Positions 17,422 to 25,291 of a stretch of DNA of 64,000 nucleotides are shown here, one piece after another. A program made the position numbers and the translations under genes. Source of the stretch: Nitrosarchaeum sp. (lineage in GTDB: Archaea; Thermoproteota; Nitrososphaeria; Nitrososphaerales; Nitrosopumilaceae). The notes under the pieces were generated by a model that saw only the letters and a program-made list of their open reading frames with translations, was not told the origin of the DNA and did no database searches. The stretch covers positions 630,391 to 694,390 of the forward strand of contig JAILWJ010000001.1 in assembly GCA_025699025.1 (NCBI GenBank). The letters are read 5' to 3'. Within the stretch, counting starts at the first letter, position 1. Each line of letters starts with the position of its first letter.

Positions 17422-18531
17422 ATGAATACACGCCAAATGGGAGAAAGAATAGTTTTTCACATTGATTTTGATTACTTTTTTGCCCAGTGTGAAGAAATAC
17501 GCAGTCCGGAGCTGAGAACAAAACCAGTGTGTGTTTGCGTGTTTTCAGATAGAGGAAGTGATAGCGGGGCAATTGCAACTGCAAACTACATAGCTAGAAA
17601 ATTTGGGGCAAAGTCAGGAATGCCAATCATGTTTGCGAAAAAAAGACTCGAGGAAAGAAAAGATGCAATATTTTTACCAGTAGATTTTGACTATTACACA
17701 AACATATCAGAGGCATCTATGCAGATAATCAAGAAAAACGCAGACATTTTTGAGTATGTGGGAAAGGATGAAGCGTATCTGGACGTCACAAAAAGAGTCA
17801 ATGGGGATTTTTCTAAAGCCAGTCATTTAGCACAACAAATTAAAAACGCACTCAAAGAAAAAACAAAGGTTAGTTGTTCCATTGGAATTTCCCCAAACAA
17901 ATTAATTTCAAAAATAGCCTCGGATTTTAAAAAGCCGGACGGATTGACAGTAGTGACACCTGAAAAAATAGAGGAATTTTTAGAACCACTTAAGATTAGA
18001 GACATTCCAGGAATAGGCAAGAAAACCGAGGAACAGTTTTCCAAGATGGACGTCAAAACAATAAGAGATCTAAAGAGGTTGGACATATTTACGCTAAACA
18101 AAAAATTTGGAAGAAAGATTGGAGCATATATTTTTAATTCCGCAAGAGGAATCAACAATGAACCAGTAAAAGAACACGAACCAACAATTCAATTTAGTAA
18201 AATTGCAACATTAAAAAGAGATTCAAAAGATTTTACATTCTTACTAGAAAGCATGAGAGAGTTATGCAATGAACTTCACAGTACAATTGTAAAAAATAAC
18301 AAAATGTTCAAGTCGGTTGGAATCCAATTAATACAATCAGACTTGTCAAATAAGACAAAATCAAGAATGCTCAGAAATCCAACAAATAGTTATGACGAAT
18401 TAGAAAAGAATGCAGAGCAGTTGCTAAAAGAGGCTTTGGCAGACCAACATATGAATGTCAGAAGACTGGGAGTGAAAGTATCTGAACTTTCTGAAATTGC
18501 AGGTCAAAGTAGCATTACGAGTTATTTTTAG
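17422..18531 (+). CDS. dpo4: Y-family DNA polymerase IV (Dpo4-like) with C-terminal PIP box
   Basis: This 369-residue enzyme is a translesion polymerase. The palm has Asp15 in HIDFDYFF and the pair Asp116-Glu117 in DEAYLD. The sugar-selecting steric gate is Phe20, where Sulfolobus Dpo4 has Tyr. Helix-hairpin-helix segment RDIPGIGKKTEEQF (about 195) and a little-finger domain follow. The last eight residues, QSSITSYF, are a clear PCNA-interacting (PIP) motif. The start ATG at 17422 is preceded by an AT-rich TTATTTAG about 30 bp upstream; ATG at 17437 is the alternative. The 3' end overlaps the converging archaeosortase-like gene by 17 bp. Confidence 0.95.
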   Translation: MNTRQMGERIVFHIDFDYFFAQCEEIRSPELRTKPVCVCVFSDRGSDSGAIATANYIARKFGAKSGMPIMFAKKRLEERKDAIFLPVDFDYYTNISEASMQIIKKNADIFEYVGKDEAYLDVTKRVNGDFSKASHLAQQIKNALKEKTKVSCSIGISPNKLISKIASDFKKPDGLTVVTPEKIEEFLEPLKIRDIPGIGKKTEEQFSKMDVKTIRDLKRLDIFTLNKKFGRKIGAYIFNSARGINNEPVKEHEPTIQFSKIATLKRDSKDFTFLLESMRELCNELHSTIVKNNKMFKSVGIQLIQSDLSNKTKSRMLRNPTNSYDELEKNAEQLLKEALADQHMNVRRLGVKVSELSEIAGQSSITSYF

Positions 18532-19471
18532 CAATTGACCCGCTACCAGATTCTAATTTCTTGAGTCGCCTAGATTCAATCAAAATCACAATGAGTAAAA
18601 AGATGAAAAGCCAAGGAAGGAATAGGATTTCCCCTGCAACTGAATGAAACTCCTCCCATTGTTGTGCATCAGTGGTGACTTTAAGGGCATACCAGGACAA
18701 AGAGAAAATACGAATGACATTAACAATAATAGTTCCAAATATGCCCAAAACAAAATAGATTGACTTTCTATGTCGTGGGATGTTCATTTTTAGTAAAAAT
18801 GCACCCATCACAAGAGAGTAGATAATTATGCTGTGAACACCAGCAGAGGGCCAAAATACCTGAAGTACCATCGAACCATAATCACCCTTGAGAAACATGA
18901 TATTATCACGAGCGGTTGCAACACCTAGATCAAGCACCGTTACCAACCACACGTTAGTTTGAACTAGATAAGGAACAACGTACTGCAATGGCCCAAGAGA
19001 GTCATAAGGAAAGAATGCATCCAGTGACAAAATTATTGCACTTCCTCCCAAAAAGATAGGGCCTGCAGGGGCAATGCGAATCCAACGGGCTCCAAAGAAG
19101 ATAGTAAGAGCAGTCATGACAAATAGTGTCATAATCACAAAATCCCACAACCATGTCCAAGAATAAATTAATTGAACATTGAAATGTTCGGCCGAATTTA
19201 AAATATAATCACGTAAGCCAAATTCTAGTGATATCAAATAAGAGATTGTAAGAGCCGCAAAAGGCATGGCAGAAAGTAATTGTTTCTTAGAAATTACGAT
19301 TTTTAATCCAACTAATTCAGCAACAACAAAGACCAATGCAAAAAGATACCCGCCTCTGCCTTGATTCCAGCTCAAGCTAAAAGTGTCAGGAAAAACAATC
19401 AATGCAAAAAGAATGGGGCTGGCAATAATTCCAATTCCAGCCATCAAATTCCAATTTTGCATCAACATCAT
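18515..19471 (-). CDS. Archaeosortase/exosortase-family membrane protein (thaumarchaeosortase-like), Ser at the Cys position
   Basis: A 318-residue polytopic protein with about eight hydrophobic helices. The exosortase/archaeosortase active-site pattern is visible: a helix starting WPSAGVHSIIIYSL (residues 207-220), NVIRIF with Arg254, and WEEFHSVAGEILF with His276. In canonical archaeosortases the first motif holds a nucleophilic Cys; here the position is Ser209. I recall thaumarchaeal members of this superfamily being described as a separate branch, but I cannot check. The expected job is processing of a C-terminal sorting signal on surface proteins outside the membrane. No obvious substrate with a matching C-terminal signal is in this window. 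Its start lies 24 bp after a small zinc-motif gene on the same strand. Confidence 0.8.
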   Translation of the reverse strand: MMLMQNWNLMAGIGIIASPILFALIVFPDTFSLSWNQGRGGYLFALVFVVAELVGLKIVISKKQLLSAMPFAALTISYLISLEFGLRDYILNSAEHFNVQLIYSWTWLWDFVIMTLFVMTALTIFFGARWIRIAPAGPIFLGGSAIILSLDAFFPYDSLGPLQYVVPYLVQTNVWLVTVLDLGVATARDNIMFLKGDYGSMVLQVFWPSAGVHSIIIYSLVMGAFLLKMNIPRHRKSIYFVLGIFGTIIVNVIRIFSLSWYALKVTTDAQQWEEFHSVAGEILFLPWLFIFLLIVILIESRRLKKLESGSGSIAKNNS

Positions 19472-19495
19472 GCAATAAATTGGCCAATAAATAGG

Positions 19496-19651
19496 TCAAG
19501 ATGAATTTAGAACAAATTGAAATTGTTCAGGGCAATTTAGATGCTCATATTGAGGTTCAGAAAAAACATCATTTATCAGAAACATGACTATCAAGTATTG
19601 TTCGGATTTCGGAATAATTTTTGAGCATTTTTTGCATCTGATTAGATTCAT
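19496..19651 (-). CDS. Tiny zinc-binding-type protein (51 residues)
   Basis: An uninterrupted frame from an ATG at 19651 begins MNLIRCKKCSKIIPKSEQYL and continues through FSEPQYEHLNCPEQF to a TGA at 19496. The CxxC (residues 6 and 9) and HxxC (His38-x-x-Cys40 region, EHLNC) could form one zinc knuckle. The sequence is protein-like (amphipathic, no low complexity) and ends 24 bp before the archaeosortase-like gene on the same strand, which suggests a shared transcript. It is shorter than usual gene-calling limits. Function is unknown. Confidence 0.6.
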   Translation of the reverse strand: MNLIRCKKCSKIIPKSEQYLIVMFLINDVFSEPQYEHLNCPEQFQFVLNSS

Positions 19652-19722
19652 GTAATATATTATTCAAAAGCATACATTAGAAACAGTATGTCAGAATTCA
19701 AACTTACTAAAGAAAAGTCGTT

Positions 19723-20943
19723 TTAGAAAAAATCAGCAATTGTTTTTTGCTTTATCAGTTTTAGTATATTGCCTTTTGATAACCATTCATTTTTACTGAT
19801 GCTCATTTTTTTTGACGCAATATCCAGTGCATTTTCAAAACTCTCAGCAACAAATCCCGTTTTCTTCATTGCAAGTCGGATTCCTTCTCTAACTTGCCAA
19901 ACACCAACTGGAATTGCATATTCTGGTCTTATTTCCCGCAGGATTACAACACCTGCTTGAATTTTGTGTTTAGATAGATACTCCACAACGCCCAATTTTG
20001 CAGCAAAATACGCCCCAGCTATGGAAGGAGGATGGCCAATTCCTTTAGCGTCCTCAAAATCAGAGCCAAATCCTAAAACACCATTAGAATACCAAGCTTC
20101 TATCATTTCGTAAATCCATCTATGAGGAAACAACACTATGGAAAATAAATTTCCCAGATGCTCATGAGAAAAAATCTTGCATGAATCAATCAAAGGATAA
20201 TCCAGTATCTCCTGTGTCAAAGATTTGGAAATTATATCGTCAGTTGCAGTAATGCTCCATCTTGTTGGAACTAATTTTCTATCCTTGCCAAACATTCCAA
20301 TGCTAAAACATTTTTGAATTTTTGAGATATCAATTCCAGAATGATATAATTTTAAAACAGCATCTTGAGCTTTCAAGTCTTTATCATAAAATGTTTTTTC
20401 AATGGATTTGTCTGATGATGAATTTGAAAATTTTGCAGATTTAATTTCTCCAATAGGGCCAAACGGAGCACTTTCATCATCAAGGGAGATATTCGAATGC
20501 GTTGTTTTGTAAAACTCCAAATCAGAGTCAATAGGCTTTGAAGACATTGCTAGTTCTTGTAAATTTTCAATGTATCTGCCATCTGTTTGATTTACAGATA
20601 CTTTTTGAATTCCACGTACAAGATTAAGACGGAAATTTACAATCTCTTCTAATGTTTTGCCCGTCCACCGTTCTGGACTATCCAACAGTCCAGTATCACC
20701 ATGTATTGGAGGCACCATGGGACCAACAGAGACTTTTGGATAGCTAGAAGAGCCTACAAAGACAGAGGGAGGACTAGAACCACTAATAGAATCTGATGAG
20801 ATGAAATTTCCATACTTTGATAAATCTTCATGCCATTTTGCAAGAATTGCCTTTCTGATCTCCTGCGAAGTTAGCGACAATAAAAAACATGTCTGAATTG
20901 AGCCTATTAAGCTGTCTAAAACCCATAGTTGACATAGAGTCAA
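19723..20943 (-). CDS. nreA: NreA-like archaeal DNA repair protein with C-terminal PIP box
   Basis: Nre proteins are archaeal repair factors that bind PCNA and act in mitomycin-type damage tolerance. The 406-residue frame contains the family segments VGPMVPPIHGDT, FGPIGEIKSAKF, VPTRWSITATDD, LFPHRWIYEMIEAWY, HPPSIAGAYFAAKL and IPVGVWQVREGIR. The final residues QKTIADFF form a PIP motif. The frame begins with TTG at 20943. The usual N-terminal four-cysteine zinc finger looks decayed: only Cys4 and Cys19 remain of the positions where C..C and LCG...C would be expected, so a later start is also possible. It is divergent from the BtuF-like gene with 28 bp between start codons. Confidence 0.88.
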   Translation of the reverse strand: MTLCQLWVLDSLIGSIQTCFLLSLTSQEIRKAILAKWHEDLSKYGNFISSDSISGSSPPSVFVGSSSYPKVSVGPMVPPIHGDTGLLDSPERWTGKTLEEIVNFRLNLVRGIQKVSVNQTDGRYIENLQELAMSSKPIDSDLEFYKTTHSNISLDDESAPFGPIGEIKSAKFSNSSSDKSIEKTFYDKDLKAQDAVLKLYHSGIDISKIQKCFSIGMFGKDRKLVPTRWSITATDDIISKSLTQEILDYPLIDSCKIFSHEHLGNLFSIVLFPHRWIYEMIEAWYSNGVLGFGSDFEDAKGIGHPPSIAGAYFAAKLGVVEYLSKHKIQAGVVILREIRPEYAIPVGVWQVREGIRLAMKKTGFVAESFENALDIASKKMSISKNEWLSKGNILKLIKQKTIADFF

Positions 20944-20971
20944 CGAGTTATGTTTAAGGAGTTAACAGATA

Positions 20972-21901
20972 ATGCAAGATGTGATAAACAGAATTGTTTC
21001 GTTTTTGCCAAGTGCGACCGAGTTACTATATGAACTTGGAGAAGAGGACAAAATATTCGGAGTCACTCATGAATGCAAATATCCAGAAGAGGCAAAAGAA
21101 AAGCCCAAAGTAATCAATTCAGTGATCAACTCAGAACAACTAAGCAGTAAAGAGATCGATGAACAGACATGCCAATTACTAAAAGAAGGAAAAGATATTT
21201 TTCTTCTAAATGAAGATACCATCAGAAAGGCAGATCCTGATCTAATTATTTCACAAGAAACATGTGAGGTGTGTGCAGCGTATACAAGCCAAGTAAATAA
21301 AGCAATCAAAATTATGCAAAAAAGACCGCTGCTTTATTCAATGAATCCCCATAATTTAGACGAGATTATTTTATCAGTGATAGAATTAGGAAAAATTCTT
21401 CAAAAAGAGAACAAGGCAAACGAGATTGCAAGTGCGTTAAAAAAAAGAATCCAAAAAATAAAAGATCTGAAAGTAGAACAAAGACCAAAAGTATTGGCAA
21501 TAGAATGGATAGATCCATTATTTACAGCAGGTCACTGGGTTCCTGAGATGATCGAAGTTGCAGGAGGACAAAACATGATCAGCAAAACAGGAGAACATTC
21601 CAGAAGATTAAGCATTGAAGAGATAATCAAATCAGATCCAGATATCATAATAGTTATGCCATGTGGGTTTGATACATACAGAACAATTCAAGAATACAAT
21701 CAAGTTTTAGACAAGGATGCATCATGGAAATCTCTAAGGGCGGTAAAAAACAACATGGTTTTTGGAGTTGACGCAAATTCATTTTTTAGCAAGCCAAGCA
21801 TCAGAACCATCACAGGGATTGAAGTACTAGCAAAGATCATTCAACCTGAAAAAACTATAGGCTTGGACATCCCAAGTAATTCATTTTTACATATCAAATA
21901 A
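20972..21901 (+). CDS. BtuF/TroA-like ABC-type substrate-binding fold protein without signal peptide
   Basis: This 309-residue protein begins RIVSFLPSATELLYELG, the typical first strand and helix of cobalamin/iron-chelate binding proteins (BtuF, helical-backbone metal receptor class). Later segments DPDLIISQETCEVCAAYT, KVLAIEWIDPLFTAGHWVPEM and SDPDIIIVMPCGFD also fit. Unlike true receptors it has no signal peptide or lipobox, so as written it would stay in the cytoplasm. No permease or ATPase is adjacent. A cytosolic cobalamin-related or metal-binding role is possible. An SD-like GGAG lies about 12 bp before the ATG. Confidence 0.8.
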   Translation: MQDVINRIVSFLPSATELLYELGEEDKIFGVTHECKYPEEAKEKPKVINSVINSEQLSSKEIDEQTCQLLKEGKDIFLLNEDTIRKADPDLIISQETCEVCAAYTSQVNKAIKIMQKRPLLYSMNPHNLDEIILSVIELGKILQKENKANEIASALKKRIQKIKDLKVEQRPKVLAIEWIDPLFTAGHWVPEMIEVAGGQNMISKTGEHSRRLSIEEIIKSDPDIIIVMPCGFDTYRTIQEYNQVLDKDASWKSLRAVKNNMVFGVDANSFFSKPSIRTITGIEVLAKIIQPEKTIGLDIPSNSFLHIK

Positions 21902-21906
21902 TAGAA

Positions 21907-21981
21907 TTACTCACGTTCTTCCAATTCATCATCTTCAGGGTCACGTCTTCCTGGACGAATTGGAACATAAATCAGGGTCAC
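21907..21981 (-). pseudogene. Possible remnant or very short membrane-protein tail
   Basis: On the minus strand an open stretch reads ILVTLIYVPIRPGRRDPEDD then ELEERE and a stop at 21907. It looks like the end of a one-helix membrane protein with a charged cytoplasmic tail: upstream in frame there are a few more hydrophobic codons (YVLS) and then a TAG, with no ATG. The only start in frame is a GTG at 21981, leaving 24 residues. I read it as a decayed or mis-sequenced small gene; it may also be chance. It is the only protein-like content in the 21902-22055 gap. Confidence 0.3.
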
Positions 21982-22055
21982 AAGAATGGATAAAACATAC
22001 TAGAAGATACAGTTCAAGGTTGTAAAAAATTGCCCAATAGCTAATTTCTATTAAA

Positions 22056-22541
22056 TTAGACTTTATGATTAATCTTGCATTCAATTTTGAGGGATCTTAC
22101 AGTGGTATAATAAACAACAACCAACAATCCAATTGCGGCAATTCGGATCGGGATTTCAAAATTTGTAAGAAATGAAGATGCCGTAGCACCTACAGTACCA
22201 AATGTAGAGATAATTGCAAAACCGACAGGACCACAACTACATGCACCAGCAGCAGCACCTATAAAAGAACCAAATATTCCACCACTCATTTTTTTCTTGG
22301 ATCTTTTGAGTGTACTGATTCGATAAACATTCATCGGAATCACTAGTGAAGATAATACAGACAACATGACAATCAGCGAGAACCCAAATTCAGTCCCGTC
22401 TGGAATATGAGACACTACATACGGTTCAAGAAAAACGTATTCAGAAAGCAGCAACAAACTAAAAAGCATTAAGATGAAAATGATAACGGCCAATACAACG
22501 TATCGAAAATTAGAAAAAACAGTTTTCAATGTGTCTATCAT
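22056..22541 (-). CDS. Four-helix membrane protein with ACSCGP motif, DsbA partner candidate
   Basis: A 161-residue protein with four predicted transmembrane helices (about 15-37, 52-72, 86-115, 128-147). The third hydrophobic segment holds GAAAGACSCGPVGFAI with Cys101 and Cys103 close together near a membrane face. Its start codon overlaps the stop of the upstream DsbA-like gene (ATGA-type overlap at 22538-22541), so the two are translationally coupled. A redox link, for example reoxidation or electron delivery to the thioredoxin-fold protein, is an inference from the coupling and the cysteine pair; it is not a recognised DsbB, VKOR or CcdA. Confidence 0.7.
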   Translation of the reverse strand: MIDTLKTVFSNFRYVVLAVIIFILMLFSLLLLSEYVFLEPYVVSHIPDGTEFGFSLIVMLSVLSSLVIPMNVYRISTLKRSKKKMSGGIFGSFIGAAAGACSCGPVGFAIISTFGTVGATASSFLTNFEIPIRIAAIGLLVVVYYTTVRSLKIECKINHKV

Positions 22542-23200
22542 ATCATAGAATCCATGATTTGTTTGAAAACAGAGTATGGCTGTGCCCCTTTGATTTGATG
22601 TTCTTGCCCATTAGGTCCAATGATAAAGAAACTAGGAGTACCGTTAATTTCATGTTTTTTTGCCTCAGAAATATTATACTGAACTCTTTTAGAATATTTT
22701 TCAGAATCAAGACATTCATTAAACAAGTCCATGTCAAGCCCTAGATTAAATGCAAATGCCTTTAGGCGTTCAGAATTTGCCCAGCCGTTATCAATTTGGG
22801 ATTCCTGAGAAGCATACAACACGTCATGATATTCCCAATACTTTTCCTGATCTTCAGCACAGTAAGATGCCTGTGCAGCTTTTGGCGAATCTCTCCCCAA
22901 AAATGCAAGATCAACAAAAATAAAATTTGCCTTACCAGTATCAACATAATTTTGAAAAATAGTCGGCTTTGTATTATGAAACCAATTATAACATTGATGA
23001 CACTGGTAATCACCAAACTCAATTATGGTGATTGTGGCATCAGGATTGCCAAGTACAGAGGAACCCATGGTCGTAGAAACACTCCCATGCATACGATTCG
23101 CAGATAAATCACGATCTGCCACATTTGATGCTGAGAATAGTGCAACAAGCCCAACCAACACTACAATTGTAATACCACCAAAAAGAATTCGTTTATCCAT
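22538..23200 (-). CDS. DsbA-family thiol-disulfide oxidoreductase, membrane-anchored
   Basis: A 220-residue protein with an N-terminal signal anchor (FGGITIVVLVGLVALFSAS), then a thioredoxin-fold domain. The active site is CHQC (residues 67-70) in EFGDYQCHQCYNWF, and the cis-Pro loop is NGTPSFFI. Length and helical insertion fit the DsbA-like thioredoxins common in thaumarchaea and used outside the membrane to form or reshuffle disulfides. It is the first gene of a two-gene unit with the CSCGP membrane protein. The start ATG at 23200 gives MDKRILFGG, a proper positive N-terminus for an anchor. Confidence 0.9.
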   Translation of the reverse strand: MDKRILFGGITIVVLVGLVALFSASNVADRDLSANRMHGSVSTTMGSSVLGNPDATITIIEFGDYQCHQCYNWFHNTKPTIFQNYVDTGKANFIFVDLAFLGRDSPKAAQASYCAEDQEKYWEYHDVLYASQESQIDNGWANSERLKAFAFNLGLDMDLFNECLDSEKYSKRVQYNISEAKKHEINGTPSFFIIGPNGQEHQIKGAQPYSVFKQIMDSMI

Positions 23201-23231
23201 GCAAACAAAAAATAAAAATTGTTTAAAAAAC

Positions 23232-23429
23232 TTATTCCAGATTTCGAGAAGATTTTCTTTTGAAAAAGTTGGCTATTTTGAAAAACACGGTGTCAATAGG
23301 ACAGATTTCACAAACAGTTCCTGTAGTATGCAAAGCAAGGTGTTTTTCAAATTTTTTCCTAGATTCAAAAATAGAATCGCATTTAGAACAATAAATTTTA
23401 GTAATTTTGTTTTTGGGAAATCTTTCCAC
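23232..23429 (-). CDS. Small C2H2-type zinc-finger protein
   Basis: A 65-residue basic protein. Residues about 13-34 (IYCSKCDSIF, then EKHLALHTTG) form a C2H2 zinc finger, Cys-x2-Cys ... His-x3-4-His. A second CxxC (VCEICPID) follows, and the C-terminus is lysine/arginine-rich (FFKRKSSRNLE). It may bind nucleic acid or protein. It lies just downstream of another C2H2-bearing gene on the same strand, with 64 bp between them. No family name beyond the finger is justified. Confidence 0.65.
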   Translation of the reverse strand: MERFPKNKITKIYCSKCDSIFESRKKFEKHLALHTTGTVCEICPIDTVFFKIANFFKRKSSRNLE

Positions 23430-23493
23430 GGGGTAATTTTAAAATTATTCCTTATAAAGATCCTGCTAAAAATCATGATAAAAACAAAAAGAT

Positions 23494-23862
23494 TCAGAGA
23501 TAATGGATTTTCATATGATTTTGAAATTCCACCTCATACCTAGAAACAAATCCGCAATGAGTACAAGAAAACATTTCAGAGGTTGGGGACGAATCTCTTT
23601 CAATAGGTTTTCCAGAAATGGATTTGATTGTAATTATATCATTGTGTGAAATAACTGCAAAATTGCGACCTTCCCCTATAGAATCCAAGAATTCTTTGAT
23701 GGATGAAATGACTGTATTAAGATCTATTGTATCATCATCATTAAACATAGATAATGTGAATTGGTGATTTTTAAGAGTAGGGATAGCGGCTACCTGATCA
23801 GAGACATACACTAGCAATTCATTTCTTATTGAATCGACATCCCTACAATCAACGGTGAGCAT
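23494..23862 (-). CDS. Small protein with C-terminal C2H2 zinc finger
   Basis: This 122-residue protein has an N-terminal alpha/beta domain (MLTVDCRDVDSIRNELLVYV ... FAVISHNDIITIKS) of about 90 residues, and a C-terminal C2H2 finger FSCTHCGFVSRYEVEFQNHM ending KIHYL. The arrangement suggests a nucleic-acid or protein-binding adaptor. The ATG at 23862 is the first in frame. It precedes the 65-residue finger protein on the same strand, so the two may act together. Confidence 0.65.
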   Translation of the reverse strand: MLTVDCRDVDSIRNELLVYVSDQVAAIPTLKNHQFTLSMFNDDDTIDLNTVISSIKEFLDSIGEGRNFAVISHNDIITIKSISGKPIERDSSPTSEMFSCTHCGFVSRYEVEFQNHMKIHYL

Positions 23863-23944
23863 GGATTAGGTTTGCATAATCAATATTTTAGTTTAACAGA
23901 TTTTTGAAAATGATTATTATGACTTGAAATAACAATAGTTGCAG

Positions 23945-24331
23945 ATGAAGGATTCAGAAACTTTTGGAGTTGAAAAAGGCCACGGAGAGGAGGTAATAGC
24001 ATGGCTAAATGAACAATCAAAATCACAAAATATGAAATTAGAGGCAAGACTGTATGGATATACAATAAGCACAACAAACTTTGGAGAGTTTGAAATGTTC
24101 TCATGGATTGGAGATGTACAGATTGCAAGAAAGATGATCATTAAAGCAAGTAAAAGATTCAAGATTAAAGTAATTGAAGGAGGATACAAACCAAAAGAGA
24201 GAATATTCAGAATGAAAAAGTTTGACTATGCCAAAGTTAGAAAAGGAGACAAAACAATAGGACAGATTGAATTTGAAGCATCAAGGTTTGGCAACAACCA
24301 ATGGGAAGTAAAAGATGAGCAGAGGCGCTAA
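23945..24331 (+). CDS. Conserved-looking basic protein, function unknown
   Basis: I take ATG at 23945 (128 residues; a TTG at 23939 would add two). The sequence is soluble, alternating strands and helices (MKDSETFGVEKGHGEEVIAW, RLYGYTISTTNFGEFEMFSW, IKVIEGGYKPKERIF) and rich in lysine and aromatic residues. No cysteine motif or membrane segment is present. It reads like a small RNA- or nucleotide-binding alpha/beta domain, but I have no family for it. The oxidoreductase gene follows after 22 bp on the same strand. Confidence 0.55.
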   Translation: MKDSETFGVEKGHGEEVIAWLNEQSKSQNMKLEARLYGYTISTTNFGEFEMFSWIGDVQIARKMIIKASKRFKIKVIEGGYKPKERIFRMKKFDYAKVRKGDKTIGQIEFEASRFGNNQWEVKDEQRR

Positions 24332-24353
24332 AAAAAGATACAGTGAAGATAAG

Positions 24354-25226
24354 ATGAGAATAGGAATCATAGGAATTGGCATGTTAGGAAATTCAGTAGG
24401 ACTGCATTTGCTAGATGAAGGTTTTGAGTTAACTGTATACAACAGGACAAAAGAAAAAACAAAATATCTGGAAAGCAAAGGAGCAAGAGTAGTCGGATCC
24501 CCAAAGAAGGTTGCTGAAAATTCCGACCTGATAATAGTTATTGTCAAAGACGCAAATGCTGTAAGACAAATCTCTTTTGAAGAAGATGGGATTATTCACG
24601 GAAAGCACGATGGACTAGTAATTGCAGATATGAGTACAATTAATCCATCAGAATCAAAAAAGATTACGGAAAAGTTTCTTCGATACGGAATCACCAAATT
24701 AGACATTCCTGTAATGGGAGGTCCAAGTGTTGCAATATCTGGAGATTTAGTAGTCATGGCATCAGGAAACAAAGAGGTGTTTGAAAAATGCAGGACGGTA
24801 TTTGAAAAAATTGGAAACAAGGTATTTTTCTTAGGAGGAGACGGGGTAGCACATTCAGTCAAACTAGCCATGAATTTACAAATTACAATGTTAGCACTTG
24901 CATTATCTGAGGGAATCACACTGGTCAAAGGAGCAAACATAGATCCCAAGACATTCTTAGAAGTCCTAAATGCAACTTATTTTAAAACCGGCATGAGCGA
25001 GAAAAAAGCATTCAAAATGATTGAAGGAAAATTTGACCCAACATTCACACTAGAAAATTTGAAAAAAGACATCAGTACGATCGTCCAAACGGCAGATTCT
25101 TTTCACATACAATTGCCCATGATAAAAAAAGCTGAGGAAATATATCAAAATGCAATAGAGCAGGGATTTGGAAAAATGGATTACACGGGAATCTTAGCAT
25201 ATATTAAAAAAATCAATGAATTATAA
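24354..25226 (+). CDS. 3-hydroxyisobutyrate dehydrogenase-family NAD(P)-dependent oxidoreductase
   Basis: A beta-hydroxyacid dehydrogenase of 290 residues. The Rossmann signature is IGIIGIGMLGNSVGLHL; NRT after the second strand hints at NADP preference. The substrate motif is LDIPVMGGPSVAISGDLVVM, and the catalytic lysine region is HSVKLAMNLQ. I start at ATG 24354 because the earlier ATG at 24315 adds 13 charged residues ahead of the Rossmann strand and overlaps the upstream gene. Possible substrates are hydroxyisobutyrate, tartronate semialdehyde or succinic-semialdehyde-like compounds. A separate SDR gene follows. Confidence 0.88.
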   Translation: MRIGIIGIGMLGNSVGLHLLDEGFELTVYNRTKEKTKYLESKGARVVGSPKKVAENSDLIIVIVKDANAVRQISFEEDGIIHGKHDGLVIADMSTINPSESKKITEKFLRYGITKLDIPVMGGPSVAISGDLVVMASGNKEVFEKCRTVFEKIGNKVFFLGGDGVAHSVKLAMNLQITMLALALSEGITLVKGANIDPKTFLEVLNATYFKTGMSEKKAFKMIEGKFDPTFTLENLKKDISTIVQTADSFHIQLPMIKKAEEIYQNAIEQGFGKMDYTGILAYIKKINEL

Positions 25227-25291
25227 CATCTGTGAAAGTTAAGAGTGATAACTACCAAAAATTCTATAAGTTACACTGATAATCAAAAAAT

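Noticed and set aside
21919-21965. 9-bp inverted repeat (ttccaattc / gaattggaa) considered as a terminator
   Set aside because: Wide spacer of about 29 nt, no U tract beside it, and the arms fall inside a coding-like remnant.
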